Source: Microbacterium esteraromaticum | GTDB lineage: Bacteria > Actinomycetota > Actinomycetes > Actinomycetales > Microbacteriaceae | NCBI RefSeq assembly: GCF_900163815.1 | Contig: NZ_FUKO01000019.1 | Location: 186,001 to 250,000, forward strand | Direction of reading: 5' to 3' | Length of the DNA stretch: 64,000 nt | In this document: positions 7,905-17,723 of the stretch, piece after piece | How the letters are laid out: every line of letters begins with the position of its first letter | Numbering within the stretch: position 1 is the first letter of the stretch | Program-made: the position numbers and the translations under genes | Notes under the pieces: generated by a model | The model's database searches: none | What the model saw: only the letters and a program-made list of their open reading frames with translations | Told to the model about the DNA's origin: nothing

Positions 7905-8741
7905 TCAGCAACCGGGGGCGGTGGGCTGTTCGGTGCAGGTGTGAGCAACGAGTGCGGTGTGCGCTTCGTAGATGCGGATGGATTGCGCAGCGCCGGGAAT
8001 GTCGAGCTGCCCGGTGACGGGGTACCAGCCTGGCCCGAGGTTGATTTCGGCCGTGTACGCGATGTCGACGCGTGCGTCGTAGGTGCCGCGCTCGGCGTAC
8101 GTATGGCTCGTGTCTGTGGGGGTGAACTGGGCCTGGTGCAGGTCGTCCCAGGTGCGCCCGCCGGTGTCGGATGCTGTCGACTCGCCGTCGCCGTAGTGGA
8201 ACGTGTACGTGGCGGGTGTGAAGCGCACTTCGAGTGGAGAGCCGAAAAGCGTCCCTGCGCGGGTGTGGACGCTGGCGGTGGTGACGAAGTTCGTGGGGAG
8301 GCCAGCGACGCCGAGATTGTCTGGTTCGCCGGCGAGGACGCCAGGTGTGGGCGCGAAGCTGGCGAGATCGGTGAGAGTGATTTCGGGGATCTCCTCGGCC
8401 GCCTCTTCGTCTTCGGCGTCGTCAGAAACCTCGTAAAGGCATTCCAGGTAGCTCGCCCACGACACGCACCGGTTGTCGAACGGCTTCGTCGGCGGGGGAG
8501 GCTGCGGAACATTCACCACCGGATTCGTGCCGGGGGCATAACCACTGTTGCCGCCGTTGGTGCCGCTCGCACCGGGAATGGTTTTTGTGCCTTCGACCAC
8601 GACCGATGAGCCATTAGAACAGACGCCCCACGCGCTAGCCGCCCCGCAATTGGTCTGTGGCGGGGATGAATCTGTTGGGGATAGCAACGGAACACCGAGG
8701 AGAATCATGCTGCAGGCCAATGAGATCAATCCGTGTCGCAT
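7905..8741 (-). CDS. Secreted PKD-like protein
   Basis: 278 residues. A signal peptide covers about 1-20 (LISLACSMILLGVPLLS), with no clear lipobox. A low-complexity Gly/Asn/Pro linker (about 55-90) is followed by an acidic stretch (DDAEDEEAAEEIPEI) and a beta-sandwich region with the PKD-type pattern YTFHYGDGESTASD...TSHTYAERGTYDARVDIAYTA around 190-245. Four cysteines outside the signal peptide suggest disulfides in an exported protein. It starts 16 bases inside the preceding lipoprotein gene, so the two form an operon. Specific function is unknown; such pairs look like accessory surface proteins. Confidence 0.7.
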   Translation of the reverse strand: MRHGLISLACSMILLGVPLLSPTDSSPPQTNCGAASAWGVCSNGSSVVVEGTKTIPGASGTNGGNSGYAPGTNPVVNVPQPPPPTKPFDNRCVSWASYLECLYEVSDDAEDEEAAEEIPEITLTDLASFAPTPGVLAGEPDNLGVAGLPTNFVTTASVHTRAGTLFGSPLEVRFTPATYTFHYGDGESTASDTGGRTWDDLHQAQFTPTDTSHTYAERGTYDARVDIAYTAEINLGPGWYPVTGQLDIPGAAQSIRIYEAHTALVAHTCTEQPTAPGC

Positions 8742-9280
8742 GCGTACTCCGGTGATTCGTCGCTACTCGCAATCGCAAGGCCGGTGGTCGTGGGCGCAGG
8801 CGCGAACATCACCTCAACCGGCTGCAATTCGGGACGGTCGATAGGCACTACAGAGGCACCATCTGATCCAACAAGATCGACATCTGAGACGTCGATGCAT
8901 AGTCGCGCTACGACTGAGCCCGTTGCTGCGGTGTAATCAGCAGGTGTGAAAGCGACATGCGAGGTGCTACCGGTGATGGTCAGTCCTTGAGCACTCAGCT
9001 CGCTTAGTGTCTTTCTCTCGCTAGCTTCTGCATCTCCGGTAAGCCAGGCGAAAACGGGGGAGAACGTTGTAGCGTCCTCAAGATCGACGTCACTGATCGC
9101 CGTCGTATAAGCCCGATACGTCTCTTCCGCGACGGCGAACGCCTCCTCTTCCGAGGTGAAGAGGGCCGTCTTCGTCGGGGTGGGCTCGGGCTCCGGAGTG
9201 CAAGCCGACAGCATCCCGAGCATGAGGCCGGCAGCGGCGATTGCGGCGCCGGTGCGCGCTCTTGCGGTCATCATCGTCAC
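8726..9280 (-). CDS. Putative lipoprotein
   Basis: 184 residues with a lipoprotein signal peptide ending in the lipobox LSAC at about residue 24-27, then a Pro/Thr-rich linker (TPEPEPTPTKT). The rest is a soluble domain of about 140 residues with the pattern EEEAFAVAEETYRAYTTAISDVDLEDATTF, typical of actinobacterial lipoproteins of unknown function (NTF2/DUF6318-like in outline). A GGAG site precedes the ATG. Its 3' end overlaps the downstream PKD-like gene, so both products are probably made together and exported. Confidence 0.7.
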   Translation of the reverse strand: MTMMTARARTGAAIAAAGLMLGMLSACTPEPEPTPTKTALFTSEEEAFAVAEETYRAYTTAISDVDLEDATTFSPVFAWLTGDAEASERKTLSELSAQGLTITGSTSHVAFTPADYTAATGSVVARLCIDVSDVDLVGSDGASVVPIDRPELQPVEVMFAPAPTTTGLAIASSDESPEYACDTD

Positions 9281-9335
9281 TCCGACACGCTAACCCGAGC
9301 TCGCGACAGCTCGCTGAAGTTATCCACAGGCCCGT

Positions 9336-10175
9336 TCATCCCCGTTCCCGCATCCGCTCCAGCGCGCCGGCAACCGCCTGCTGAACGGACTCCCAATCAT
9401 GGACGACCTGGGCGTAATCGAAGCGGAGCGTCTCATATCCGAGGGCTGACGCGGCCGCATCGCGGCGCAGATCCTTGTGTCGATTGACAGCCCCGTCGTG
9501 GTTCTGCTTGCCATCCACTTCGAAGATGAGCCAAGCGCCGATGACGAAGTCGACTCTGCCCACGCCGTCGATATCGACCTGACAGCGCAGCTGCATGCCG
9601 AGCAGGTGAAGCCGCAACCGCAGCAACGACTCGATCCCACTGTCGGCATCCGAGCGTGCGAAATCGACCAGCCACCGCGCACCCGCAGGCAGTGCGTCCC
9701 TGATGCGCAGCCGCGCTGCGGCAGACAGCATCCGCAAACGCCACGCCGACTCGAAGGACGCGAAGAACGACTCATCGCCCTCGCATCGATGCAGGTGGAT
9801 CAGTGCTGTCTCGACGCCGACGAGTCCGATGCCGAAGGAGCCGCGAAAATAGTGGCTGACGCAGCGGCATCCCGTTCCGTGTTCGTGCACGCGTCCACGG
9901 CGCCCCACCCAGACATGGGGCGGACCCTCAGATGCGAGCACCCAGACGCCATGGCGGCGCAGAGCCGCGGAGCAGGTCAGGGCCCCGCCGTGCTCGGCGG
10001 CGGCGCGCTCAGCACTGGGCAGGCCGGGTGCCGCGAAAAGGCCTGGTCTCAACCGCTCGATATGGCCGTCGCGCACGGACTGAGCGATTCGTGTGCGGCT
10101 GACGCCGTAGGCCTGCAACTGTACGCCCCGCGCGAGACCGCCCAGCCGCAAGAGGAGGATTTGTGGATCGAACAT
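9336..10175 (-). CDS. DUF559 endonuclease-fold protein with AbiEi-like N-terminus
   Basis: 279 residues from the ATG at 10175; an in-frame ATG at 10280 would add 35 residues but lies inside a repeat and has no family support. The N-terminal part (YGVSRTRIAQSVRDGHIERLRPGLFAAP) resembles the winged-helix part of AbiEi-type proteins. The C-terminal part (about 180-275, ESLLRLRLHLLGM, GVGRVDFVIGAWLIFEVDGK, GYETLRFDYAQV) is the DUF559, Vsr-like nuclease fold, with E, D and ExDxK-like residues in place. Such proteins are frequent in Microbacteriaceae accessory regions. No toxin partner is adjacent, so a type IV toxin-antitoxin role is only a possibility. Confidence 0.75.
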   Translation of the reverse strand: MFDPQILLLRLGGLARGVQLQAYGVSRTRIAQSVRDGHIERLRPGLFAAPGLPSAERAAAEHGGALTCSAALRRHGVWVLASEGPPHVWVGRRGRVHEHGTGCRCVSHYFRGSFGIGLVGVETALIHLHRCEGDESFFASFESAWRLRMLSAAARLRIRDALPAGARWLVDFARSDADSGIESLLRLRLHLLGMQLRCQVDIDGVGRVDFVIGAWLIFEVDGKQNHDGAVNRHKDLRRDAAASALGYETLRFDYAQVVHDWESVQQAVAGALERMRERG

Positions 10176-10274
10176 CGTCCCAGCATCCGCGTATTCCGGC
10201 ATCCGGCCCTGCGGATTCCCACGCCGTGTGCACAACCGGTCAGCGTCGTCTACCTGTGCAGGGCGAACTGCCCG

Positions 10275-10360
10275 CGACATTTCGGGGGCACAAACGACAA
10301 ATGTCGGACCGAATCAGTGAAACGGTCCGACATCTGGCGTGTCGGCCCCCAAAGTGTAAA
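10275..10360. repeat. Nested palindromic interspersed repeat, copy 3
   Basis: This diverged copy lies between the DUF559 gene and fumC. The inner stem is longer here: TGTCGGACCG (10302-10311) with CGGTCCGACA (10323-10332). The right arm GTCGGCCCCCAAAGTGT is identical to copy 2. An extra stem pairs CGACATTT (10275-10282) with AAATGTCG (10299-10306). The flanking sequence differs from copies 1 and 2, which helps define the element's right boundary after AAAGTGT. Confidence 0.7.
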
Positions 10361-10380
10361 GGGGGCGGGGCAAGCAAAGG

Positions 10381-10404
10381 GGGCAGGCAAGCGTGTGCCC
10401 GCCC
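10381..10404 (-). terminator. fumC terminator
   Basis: On the minus strand a 9-bp stem (GGGCGGGCA with TGCCTGCCC, one G-U pair) follows the fumC stop and is trailed by CCTTT. Confidence 0.55.
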
Positions 10405-10415
10405 CGCCGCGCCTA

Positions 10416-11804
10416 TCAGCCGGCGTGCGTCATCGAGAGCAGGTCGAGCTTCGCGTCGAGCACCTCTTCGGTGATCTCGCCGCGCTCGACGTAGCCGAGT
10501 GCGATGACCGCGTCGCGCACCGTGATGCCCTCGGCGACAGCGTGCTTGGCGATCTTCGCAGCCGCTTCGTACCCGATGACCTTGTTCAGCGGCGTGACGA
10601 TCGAGGGGCTCATGCCGGCGAAGGCCGCGGCCCGCTCGACGTTGGCCTCGAGGCCGTCGACGGTCTTATCCGCGAGTACGCGCACCGCGTTGGAGAGCAG
10701 GCGAATCGACTCGAGCACAGCCGTGCCCATCACGGGGATCGCGACGTTCAGCTCGAAAGCTCCGGATGCGCCGCCCCAGGCCACGGTTGCGTCATTGCCG
10801 ATCACGCGTGCGCACACCATCAGCACGGCCTCAGGAACGACCGGGTTGACCTTGCCGGGCATGATCGACGAGCCGGGCTGCAGGTCGGGGATGTGCAACT
10901 CGCCCAGGCCGGTGTTCGGGCCAGAGCCCATCCAGCGCAGGTCGTTGTTGATCTTCGTCAGTGAGACGGCGATCGTCCGCAGCGCGCCAGACGCCTCGAC
11001 CAGGCCATCGCGGTTGGCCTGCGCCTCGAAGTGGTCCTTCGCCTCGGTGATCGGCAGCTCGGTCTCGGCGGCGAGCAGCTCGATGACCTTCTGCGGGAAG
11101 CCCAGCGGCGTGTTGATGCCGGTGCCGACGGCCGTGCCGCCCAGGGGCACCTCTGCGACACGGGGGAGGACGGACTGCACGCGCTCGATACCCAGGCGCA
11201 TCTGGCGTGCGTAGCCGCCGAACTCCTGGCCGAGGGTCACCGGGGTGGCATCCATCAGGTGGGTGCGGCCCGCCTTCACGGCATCCTTCCAGAGCTCCGC
11301 CTTCGCCTCGAGAGCGACGGCGAGGTGATCGAGCGAGGGGATGAGCGTGTCGATCAGCGCCTGCGTGACGGCGATGTGCACCGAGGTCGGGAAGACATCG
11401 TTCGACGACTGCGACGCGTTGACGTGGTCGTTCGGGTGCACCTCAGAGCCGAGGATGCCGGTGGCGAGAGTCGCCAGGACCTCGTTCATGTTCATGTTCG
11501 ACGAGGTGCCCGAGCCGGTCTGGTACGTGTCGACCGGGAACTCTCCGTCGTGCTTGCCGGAGGCGACCTCGTCGGCAGCAGCGGCGATCGCATCGGCGAT
11601 GGCGCCATCGAGCGTGCCGAGGCTCTTGTTCGCGAGCGCGGCGGCCTTCTTGATGCGAGCAAGGGCGGCGATCTGCGTCGACTCCAGCCCACTGCCCGAG
11701 ATCGGGAAGTTCTCTACGGCGCGCTGCGTCTGCGCTCCGTAGAGAGCGTTGACGGGCACGCGCACCTCGCCCATCGTGTCGTGTTCGATGCGGAATTCAG
11801 TCAC
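10416..11804 (-). CDS. fumC: Class II fumarate hydratase
   Basis: 462 residues, GTG start. It interconverts fumarate and malate in the citric acid cycle. The superfamily signature [11 protein letters not shown] (about residue 312) is intact, as are the substrate-site segments [17 protein letters not shown] near 97 and [19 protein letters not shown] near 180. The length fits the FumC homotetramer family. Its start overlaps the stop of the carbonic anhydrase gene by four bases, making it the last gene of the run xseA-xseB-DUF4245-carbonic anhydrase-fumC. Confidence 0.96.
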   Translation of the reverse strand: MTEFRIEHDTMGEVRVPVNALYGAQTQRAVENFPISGSGLESTQIAALARIKKAAALANKSLGTLDGAIADAIAAAADEVASGKHDGEFPVDTYQTGSGTSSNMNMNEVLATLATGILGSEVHPNDHVNASQSSNDVFPTSVHIAVTQALIDTLIPSLDHLAVALEAKAELWKDAVKAGRTHLMDATPVTLGQEFGGYARQMRLGIERVQSVLPRVAEVPLGGTAVGTGINTPLGFPQKVIELLAAETELPITEAKDHFEAQANRDGLVEASGALRTIAVSLTKINNDLRWMGSGPNTGLGELHIPDLQPGSSIMPGKVNPVVPEAVLMVCARVIGNDATVAWGGASGAFELNVAIPVMGTAVLESIRLLSNAVRVLADKTVDGLEANVERAAAFAGMSPSIVTPLNKVIGYEAAAKIAKHAVAEGITVRDAVIALGYVERGEITEEVLDAKLDLLSMTHAG

Positions 11805-12466
11805 AGTGATCCCTCCAGGTTCTCGGGGACATCATCGATCCCCACGGTGATGACGGGCACGGCCGTGCCCTCGGCAAGTCGATAGTTGGCACCCACGATG
11901 CCCAGGCGCCCCTCGGCGACGGCGTTGCTGATCATCTCGGATGAGTGCAGCAGCTCCGCAACGGTGTTGCGCAGGTGCTCGCGGCCGACGAGCTCTGCGT
12001 CGATGTCTTCCGGAGTCGTGCCTTCGGTCTCGGCGAAGACCTTGCGCGCAGCCGGCACGATCGGCGCGATCAGCTTCCAGATGCCCGCAGGCAGCGGCGC
12101 TGCATCGATCGCGGTGCCATCGATGGCTGCGCGCACGGCGCCGCAGGAGTCGTGCGCGAGCACGACGATGAGCGGAACGCTCAGAATCCCGACCGCGTAC
12201 TCCAGGCTCGCGACGATGGACTCGCCGATGACCTGCCCGGCGTTGCGGACGACGAACAGATCTCCCAGACCCTTGTCGAAGATGATCTCGGCAGCGAGGC
12301 GCGAGTCAGAGCATCCGAACAGCGTCGCCATCGGTGCTTGACCGTCGGCGAGCTGGTTGCGCAATGCGACATCCTGGTGCGGATGCCGCGGTTCGCCGGC
12401 CACGAATCGGCGGTTGCCGTCGAGCATCTCGTGCCAGGCTGCGGTAGGGGTGAGGGTTGCGGTCAT
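11801..12466 (-). CDS. Beta-class carbonic anhydrase
   Basis: 221 residues. It hydrates CO2 to bicarbonate. The zinc ligands and catalytic dyad are visible: C52, D54 and R56 in GCSDSR, H105 and C108 in AHDSCGA. The N-terminal pattern [15 protein letters not shown] is typical of bacterial beta enzymes. It is translationally coupled at both ends: its ATG overlaps the DUF4245 stop, and its stop overlaps the fumC GTG. Supplying bicarbonate to carboxylases is the likely role. Confidence 0.93.
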   Translation of the reverse strand: MTATLTPTAAWHEMLDGNRRFVAGEPRHPHQDVALRNQLADGQAPMATLFGCSDSRLAAEIIFDKGLGDLFVVRNAGQVIGESIVASLEYAVGILSVPLIVVLAHDSCGAVRAAIDGTAIDAAPLPAGIWKLIAPIVPAARKVFAETEGTTPEDIDAELVGREHLRNTVAELLHSSEMISNAVAEGRLGIVGANYRLAEGTAVPVITVGIDDVPENLEGSL

Positions 12467-13104
12467 TCGGCGTCCTCCACGTCGTTGATCTGTCCGGACA
12501 GGGATTCAGCAAGTTCTCTCGTCGACTCGGCGGATCGCGAGCCGTACAGCAGCACGTAGTCGGATCCTGCTTGGGTTCCGAGTGCATACGAGACGTTGGC
12601 GGTGCCGCGGTCGCCGAGGTCGAAGACGTCCCACGCGCGGCCATCGATCGTCTCAGTGCCGGTCGGTGCCAGGCCGCCGAGCATGAACGGCGCCCACGAG
12701 ACGTCGGCGTCGAACGCCTGCGCCACCCGGATGAAGCCGCGCTCGCGCTCAGCGGACGGGGCAAGGGTGATGTTCCAGACTGTGGGTGCGCCGCCTTCGA
12801 GACCCGCGGCGTTCACGCGCCAGAAGTCGTCGAGATCGGGCACGACCACGGGCCGCTGCGACGATGACTCGACATCGGCGGCGATCTTCGCCACGTCGAT
12901 GGCGGGCTGCTCGGTCGGCTCACCGCGAGGTACCGCGAAGACGATGATCGCGACGACCGCGACCGTGGCGATCAGCGCCGCGATGAGGTTGCGGAACGTC
13001 TGGCTCGACCGATAGATCCGGCTCGATTCCGCCTTGCGGGCGGCGGTCTCCTGCGTGGTTTCGGGGCGACCGAGTCCGGCGACGACGCGCGGCTGCTTGC
13101 TCAC
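12463..13104 (-). CDS. DUF4245 membrane-anchored protein
   Basis: 213 residues from a GTG at 13104 that overlaps the xseB stop (GTGA). A basic cytoplasmic N-terminus (about 1-40) precedes one membrane helix ([20 protein letters not shown]), then an extracytoplasmic domain with the family pattern [25 protein letters not shown]4245 is an actinobacterial family of unknown function usually found beside xseAB and fumC or glpX, as here. The in-frame extension upstream of 13104 runs through xseB and is not supported. Confidence 0.85.
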   Translation of the reverse strand: MSKQPRVVAGLGRPETTQETAARKAESSRIYRSSQTFRNLIAALIATVAVVAIIVFAVPRGEPTEQPAIDVAKIAADVESSSQRPVVVPDLDDFWRVNAAGLEGGAPTVWNITLAPSAERERGFIRVAQAFDADVSWAPFMLGGLAPTGTETIDGRAWDVFDLGDRGTANVSYALGTQAGSDYVLLYGSRSAESTRELAESLSGQINDVEDAE

Positions 13105-13331
13105 TCGTCGTCTCCCTCGGATGCTGCGTCGCGCGCGGCATCCAGACGGCGCTTCGCGCCCAGGAGCCACTCCTCGCAGCGGGCGGCGAGCGCTTCGCCT
13201 CGTTCCCACAGGGCGAGGGAGTGCTCGAGCGTCGGTGAACCCTGTTCGAGTTCGGCGACAACGCGCACGAGCTCATCGCGCGCGGCCTCGAACGACAGCG
13301 ATTCGACAGAGGAGTCGTTGGGCGCAGTCAC
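13101..13331 (-). CDS. xseB: Exodeoxyribonuclease VII small subunit
   Basis: 76 residues from the GTG at 13331, which has a GGAGG site six bases upstream; a longer form from 13364 would overlap xseA. XseB pairs with XseA to degrade single-stranded DNA. The helical family pattern is clear: [42 protein letters not shown]. It starts 10 bases after the xseA stop and ends in a four-base overlap with DUF4245. Confidence 0.92.
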   Translation of the reverse strand: MTAPNDSSVESLSFEAARDELVRVVAELEQGSPTLEHSLALWERGEALAARCEEWLLGAKRRLDAARDAASEGDDE

Positions 13332-13341
13332 GCCCTCCATC

Positions 13342-14619
13342 CTATCCGGCTTCGACGACCTCACCTTCAGAGCGTGCGCGGACAGAGCCGCGGTCGACGG
13401 TGACGGTGAGTGCCGCGCCGCTCGGGGCGTCAGCGGCGTCGTTCAGAATGCGTCCGTCGTCGAGCTGGACGATCGCGTAGCCGCGCGCCAGGGTGGATGC
13501 CGGTGATAGCGCGCGCAGTGATGCGCGCAGCTCAGCGGTGGCGCGATGCGCGGCATCCAGCTGTCGGGTCACCGTGTCGCGCCCTCGGGACGCGAGCAGC
13601 CACACCTCCTGTGCGCGGTCGTCGATGATCGGATCGGGGGAGCGCAGCACCGGTCGCGAGCGCAACTGCTCCAACTGTGCAATGTCGTGCGAGATGCGCT
13701 GCGTCAACCGCCCGGTCACGCGCGCCCGCAGCTGCGCGATCAACGCGCGCTGCTCGCCGACGTCGGGCACGACGCGCTTGGCGGCATCGGTGGGCGTCGA
13801 CGCGCGCAGGTCGGCGACGTCATCGAGGAGCGGGTGGTCGTTCTCGTGCCCGATCGCGCTGACGACGGGGGTGGATGCTGCCGCAACCGCACGCACGAGC
13901 CGCTCGTCGCTGAACCCGAGCAGGGTCTGCGGGTCGCCGCCACCGCGCGCGATGATGATCACATCGACCTCAGGGTCGGCATCCAGCCGCTGCAGGGCCG
14001 CGAGCACCTCGGAAACGCTCCGCTCGCCCTGCACGGCGACATGCTCGGTGCGAAAGCGCACCTGCGGCCAGCGCAGCTCGGCGTTGCGCAGCACGTCTTT
14101 CTCGGCATCCGATCGCTCGCCGGTGATGAGGCCGATGCGGTGCGGCAGAAAGGGCAGTGCCTTCTTGCGGCTGGGGTCGAAAAGCCCCTCCTGGCGCAGC
14201 TGCGCGCGCAGCTTCTCGAGACGCTCGAGCTGGTCGCCGAGTCCGACGTGCTTCATCGCAGACACGATGAAACTGAAGTCGCCGCCCTTGACGAAGTAGT
14301 CGGCCTTCACCGCCGCGACGACATGATCGCCGATCGCGAGGTCGCCGGGGATGCGGGGCCGCACGCTCGACCACACCCGGATCGAGATCTGCGCGTCGGA
14401 GCGGACGTCTTTCAGACGCGCGAAGACATTGCTTCCGCGGACGTTCCATGACGTGATCTCGCCCTCGACCCAGACCGTGTTCCACCGTGCGATGAAATCG
14501 CGGATCGTGCCGTTGAGCCGGGCAACCGAGGTCGGGGCATCCGCGCTCGAGTCCCGGGGAGCGACGGAATCGGCCGGCGGCGGCTCACCAGGAATCGCGG
14601 CTGCTTCGAAGACGGTCAT
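13342..14619 (-). CDS. xseA: Exodeoxyribonuclease VII large subunit
   Basis: 425 residues. The N-terminal OB domain (about 34-130, [21 protein letters not shown]) binds single-stranded DNA. The catalytic domain has [15 protein letters not shown], the glycine-rich [21 protein letters not shown] near residue 225, and [26 protein letters not shown] near 250. The helical C-terminus binds XseB subunits. It is divergent from ispH across 63 bp. GACAAT lies six bases before the ATG, with a GGAG also present, so the message has little or no leader. Confidence 0.95.
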   Translation of the reverse strand: MTVFEAAAIPGEPPPADSVAPRDSSADAPTSVARLNGTIRDFIARWNTVWVEGEITSWNVRGSNVFARLKDVRSDAQISIRVWSSVRPRIPGDLAIGDHVVAAVKADYFVKGGDFSFIVSAMKHVGLGDQLERLEKLRAQLRQEGLFDPSRKKALPFLPHRIGLITGERSDAEKDVLRNAELRWPQVRFRTEHVAVQGERSVSEVLAALQRLDADPEVDVIIIARGGGDPQTLLGFSDERLVRAVAAASTPVVSAIGHENDHPLLDDVADLRASTPTDAAKRVVPDVGEQRALIAQLRARVTGRLTQRISHDIAQLEQLRSRPVLRSPDPIIDDRAQEVWLLASRGRDTVTRQLDAAHRATAELRASLRALSPASTLARGYAIVQLDDGRILNDAADAPSGAALTVTVDRGSVRARSEGEVVEAG

Positions 14620-14670
14620 GTCTCCATTGTCACGGATTCCGGCTCCCGGCCCCTGACCAGGCAGTCTCGG

Positions 14671-14676
14671 TAGACT
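14671..14676 (+). promoter_or_regulatory. ispH -10 box (leaderless promoter)
   Basis: TAGACT lies six bases before the GTG at 14683. A second in-frame GTG directly abuts the box at 14677 and would have to lie upstream of the transcription start, so 14683 is the better start codon. Confidence 0.55.
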
Positions 14677-14682
14677 GTGAGC

Positions 14683-15759
14683 GTGAGTTCAACTGCTATC
14701 TCGCTTCCCGTTCCGCACGTTCCGCGTCGGCTTCGCGCTGCCGAACGCCCCCGCCTCGAGAACCGTCCCGTCGATGGTGTGAAGCGGGTGCTGCTGGCAG
14801 CCCCCCGAGGCTACTGCGCCGGAGTCGACCGCGCTGTCGTGGCCGTCGAGAAGGCGCTCGAGCGCTACGGCGCCCCGGTGTACGTGCGCAAGCAGATCGT
14901 GCACAACATCCACGTCGTCACCGAACTCGAGCAGAAGGGTGCGATCTTCGTCGAAGAGATCGACGAGGTGCCCGAGGGCGCGAACGTCGTCTTCAGCGCG
15001 CACGGTGTATCGCCTGCCGTTGTGCAGGAGGCATCGGACCGCAGCCTGCACGCGATCGACGCGACCTGCCCGCTGGTGACGAAGGTGCACCGTGAAGCCG
15101 TGCGCTTCGCGCGTGACGATTTCGAGATCCTGCTGATCGGTCATGAAGGACACGAAGAGGTCGAAGGCACTGCCGGTCATGCCCCCGAGCGGGTCACCAT
15201 CGTGAACTCGCCCGACGAGGCCGACACCGTCGTGGTGAAGGACCCATCGAAGGTCGTGTGGCTGTCGCAGACCACCCTCTCGGTCGACGAGACCATGGAG
15301 ACCGTCAACCGCCTGCGGGCACGTTTTCCCGACCTGCAGAACCCGCCGTCGGACGACATCTGCTACGCGACCCAGAACCGTCAGGTTGCGATCAAGAAGG
15401 TCGCCGCGGGCGCCGATCTGGTGATCGTGGTCGGCTCGTCGAACTCGTCGAACAGTGTGCGCCTCGTCGAGGTCGCCCTCGAGTACGGCGCGAAAGCCGC
15501 CTACCGGGTCGACTATGCAGATGAGGTCAAGCAGGAGTGGCTCGACGGAGTGAACACGGTCGGGGTCACCAGCGGCGCGTCGGTGCCGGAAGTGCTGGTG
15601 GAAGAAGTGCTCGAGGCCCTCAGTGAGGCCGGGTACGCCGACATCGAAGAGGTGCGCACCGCCGAAGAAGACCTGATGTTCTCACTGCCGAAGGAGCTGC
15701 GTCAGGATCTCTCCGGCAAGCGCGACGAGCGCGGGCCCGGTGGACGCATCTCGCGCTGA
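14683..15759 (+). CDS. ispH: 4-hydroxy-3-methylbut-2-enyl diphosphate reductase
   Basis: 358 residues. This is the last enzyme of the methylerythritol phosphate pathway, producing IPP and DMAPP. The three cysteines that bind the iron-sulfur cluster are C45 ([11 protein letters not shown]), C129 (DATCPLV) and C227 ([10 protein letters not shown]). The catalytic glutamate loop and [14 protein letters not shown] (near 248) are also present. The N-terminal 33 residues precede the conserved domain, as is usual in actinobacteria. Its products feed the isoprenyl transferase at 5212. Confidence 0.95.
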   Translation: MSSTAISLPVPHVPRRLRAAERPRLENRPVDGVKRVLLAAPRGYCAGVDRAVVAVEKALERYGAPVYVRKQIVHNIHVVTELEQKGAIFVEEIDEVPEGANVVFSAHGVSPAVVQEASDRSLHAIDATCPLVTKVHREAVRFARDDFEILLIGHEGHEEVEGTAGHAPERVTIVNSPDEADTVVVKDPSKVVWLSQTTLSVDETMETVNRLRARFPDLQNPPSDDICYATQNRQVAIKKVAAGADLVIVVGSSNSSNSVRLVEVALEYGAKAAYRVDYADEVKQEWLDGVNTVGVTSGASVPEVLVEEVLEALSEAGYADIEEVRTAEEDLMFSLPKELRQDLSGKRDERGPGGRISR

Positions 15760-15818
15760 CGCCTCGCGAACGCCGGGGCTCACGGCGGCGACCAAGACAG
15801 GACGGGTAGCGTGAACGC

Positions 15819-16382
15819 ATGAGCGTTGACCGGCCGCAGTACGGCGAATATGCGACACCCGAAGAGCAGCGGGCTCGAGCGGGGCTGCCGCCGTTGTCGG
15901 CGGAGCCGGTGGTGGCTGAGGCGATAGCATCCGCTCCTCCCGTCACGCGATCGGTCACCGCGGGTCCGGATGCTGCCGCGCGGCCGTCTGCGACGGCACC
16001 GTCTGCCGCGCCCCGGATCGGTCGTCTCATCACCTTCGCGCTGCTGGGTGTCGGTTTCGTCAACGTGCTCACGTCGATCGGCGGGTTCCTCGATCTGTCG
16101 ACGACGCTCAACACGACTCTGAAGATGCTCGGGATCGACGGGCAGTTCACGAACTTCGGCGCAGCCAAGGTCTGGGGTGTCATCGCGGCGATCGTCATGA
16201 TCGTCGGGTACGCCGCGACGGTCTGGCTGTCTTTCCGTCAGGTCAAGCGGAACCGGGCAGCATGGTGGATTCCGCTGGTCGGATTCATCGTCACGATGCT
16301 GCTCGTCTCGATCTGCACGTCTGTGCCGATGTTCGGCGATCCCGCCTTCACGCAGGGGATACTCACACCGCCTGCCGGGTAG
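15819..16382 (+). CDS. DUF6264-type membrane protein
   Basis: 187 residues. A cytoplasmic N-terminus of about 65 residues (SVDRPQYGEYATPEEQRARA, then Ala/Pro-rich) is followed by three membrane segments at about 67-90, 113-137 and 147-168. The YGEYATPEEQ opening is characteristic of a Microbacteriaceae family of unknown function (DUF6264). TAGCGT at 15807-15812 lies six bases before the ATG. The stop codon TAG is itself part of the -10 box of the next gene. Confidence 0.7.
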   Translation: MSVDRPQYGEYATPEEQRARAGLPPLSAEPVVAEAIASAPPVTRSVTAGPDAAARPSATAPSAAPRIGRLITFALLGVGFVNVLTSIGGFLDLSTTLNTTLKMLGIDGQFTNFGAAKVWGVIAAIVMIVGYAATVWLSFRQVKRNRAAWWIPLVGFIVTMLLVSICTSVPMFGDPAFTQGILTPPAG

Positions 16383-16391
16383 CCTCGAAGG

Positions 16392-17645
16392 GTGTCAGCA
16401 GAGCAAATAGCGTTCCAGATCACCTACGCCTCCGTCGATTCCGGGGATGGCGAAGATCCGACCGCTGCCGCCCGCCGCATCTTGCGTTCTGAGCGCGTTC
16501 TGGCGGCACTTCGCGAGTTCTCCGGTGAAGAAGCCGTCTTGCTGATCCCGGTGACGGAGAGCGGTCACGTCGTCGCCCTCGATGAGGCAGGCCTGCTGCG
16601 ATTCGACCTCAGCGTCCAGCGTCTGCGCGAACTCTTCAGCGACGATGGGCTCAGCCTGCACCTGGGCTTCGGCGGCGACGCACTGGATGCTGTCGATGCC
16701 GAGCTGGACGACGAGTTCGGGGCGGCTTTCGAGCAGCTCGATGATCTCGACGAGTCAGCCAGCGATCTGGCGGGTTTCGGGATGCTCGAGGGCGAAGAAC
16801 TCGACGCAGACCTGTTCGCGGAGGAGACCGTGCGGGTCGCCGAGTTCTCGCGTCGCGGGCCCTGGGCAGCGCGGGTGACAGCGCAGATCCTCGGTACCGA
16901 TGTCGACTACCTCGAGGCCGGCTCGTGGTCGCTGTACCGCTACGACACCGATCGGCCGCACATGGCGATCTCGGGCAGCCGCGCCGATGGGCCGATCATC
17001 GAGGTGAACGTGCCGACTGCGGGCGACGCGTGGGTAGAGGTCACCTCGGCCGGGCACACGGCGATGTTTTGGCCGAACTCCGAAAGGTGCACCACGCCGG
17101 TGCTCGACATCGAGGAGATCGAGACGCCCGAGAGCGCTGAGCTGTACCGGCGGATGCTGGCCGAAGCCGACGGCACTCGCGATGAACTGAATGACCTGGG
17201 CATGGGCATCACGGTCGATGCGGATGCCGTGCAGCGCGCCTGCATGCCCGAGGCTGTCGGTGGCGTTGCCGGCGAGACGGCGCGCCTGCACGCCTTCGTC
17301 GCGGCATTCGGCGTGCCTGCGGCTCTCATCGAGGCGGCCCTCGATGACGGAGCCGAGGGCAGACGCTTCGCGGCGCGAGGATGGATGCCGATGATCGGCA
17401 GCATGCTCATGGGCGGCATCGCCGAGACCACACCGCTCACGCGCCGCAGCAGTCCGCTGGCACGCATCAGCAGTCTGCTGCGCAAGCGACCCGTGCTGCA
17501 TGCCGCGCTCAGCGTCGGCGAGCTCTCTGCCGGCGTTGCGCTGAGCCGAAGCCGCTCGCGCGCAGGACGTGGGGTGGGCGCTCTGCTCGTCATCGACGCG
17601 GTCGTCGACCTGACGGTCCTGGCGGTGCGCATCCTGCGACGCTGA
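16392..17645 (+). CDS. Uncharacterised actinobacterial protein
   Basis: 417 residues, GTG start six bases after a TAGCCT box that overlaps the preceding stop codon. Not recognised. The first 150 residues are acidic and soluble (AELDDEFGAAFEQLDDLDES, LEGEELDADLFAEETVRV). The middle part (160-230) looks like a beta domain (WSLYRYDTDRPHMAISGSR, DAWVEVTSAGHTAMFWPN). The C-terminus is basic with two hydrophobic stretches near 335-350 and 385-415, so it may associate with the membrane. A strong terminator follows at 17676, making it a one-gene unit. Confidence 0.6.
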   Translation: MSAEQIAFQITYASVDSGDGEDPTAAARRILRSERVLAALREFSGEEAVLLIPVTESGHVVALDEAGLLRFDLSVQRLRELFSDDGLSLHLGFGGDALDAVDAELDDEFGAAFEQLDDLDESASDLAGFGMLEGEELDADLFAEETVRVAEFSRRGPWAARVTAQILGTDVDYLEAGSWSLYRYDTDRPHMAISGSRADGPIIEVNVPTAGDAWVEVTSAGHTAMFWPNSERCTTPVLDIEEIETPESAELYRRMLAEADGTRDELNDLGMGITVDADAVQRACMPEAVGGVAGETARLHAFVAAFGVPAALIEAALDDGAEGRRFAARGWMPMIGSMLMGGIAETTPLTRRSSPLARISSLLRKRPVLHAALSVGELSAGVALSRSRSRAGRGVGALLVIDAVVDLTVLAVRILRR

Positions 17646-17675
17646 GCGGTCGCCGCATCCCCGCGCAAAACCACC

Positions 17676-17709
17676 AAACGGGGCAGCTCCCGGCGGAGCT
17701 GCCCCGTTT
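17676..17709. terminator. Bidirectional terminator
   Basis: A perfect 15-bp stem (17676-17690 with 17695-17709, loop CGGC) starts with AAA and ends with TTT. It serves the 16392 gene and the convergent ehu operon. Confidence 0.9.
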
Positions 17710-17723
17710 CTGTGTGCGTGAAT

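Noticed and set aside
10176..10280. N-terminal extension of the DUF559 protein to an ATG at 10280
   Set aside because: The added residues run into the palindromic repeat and have no similarity to the family start.
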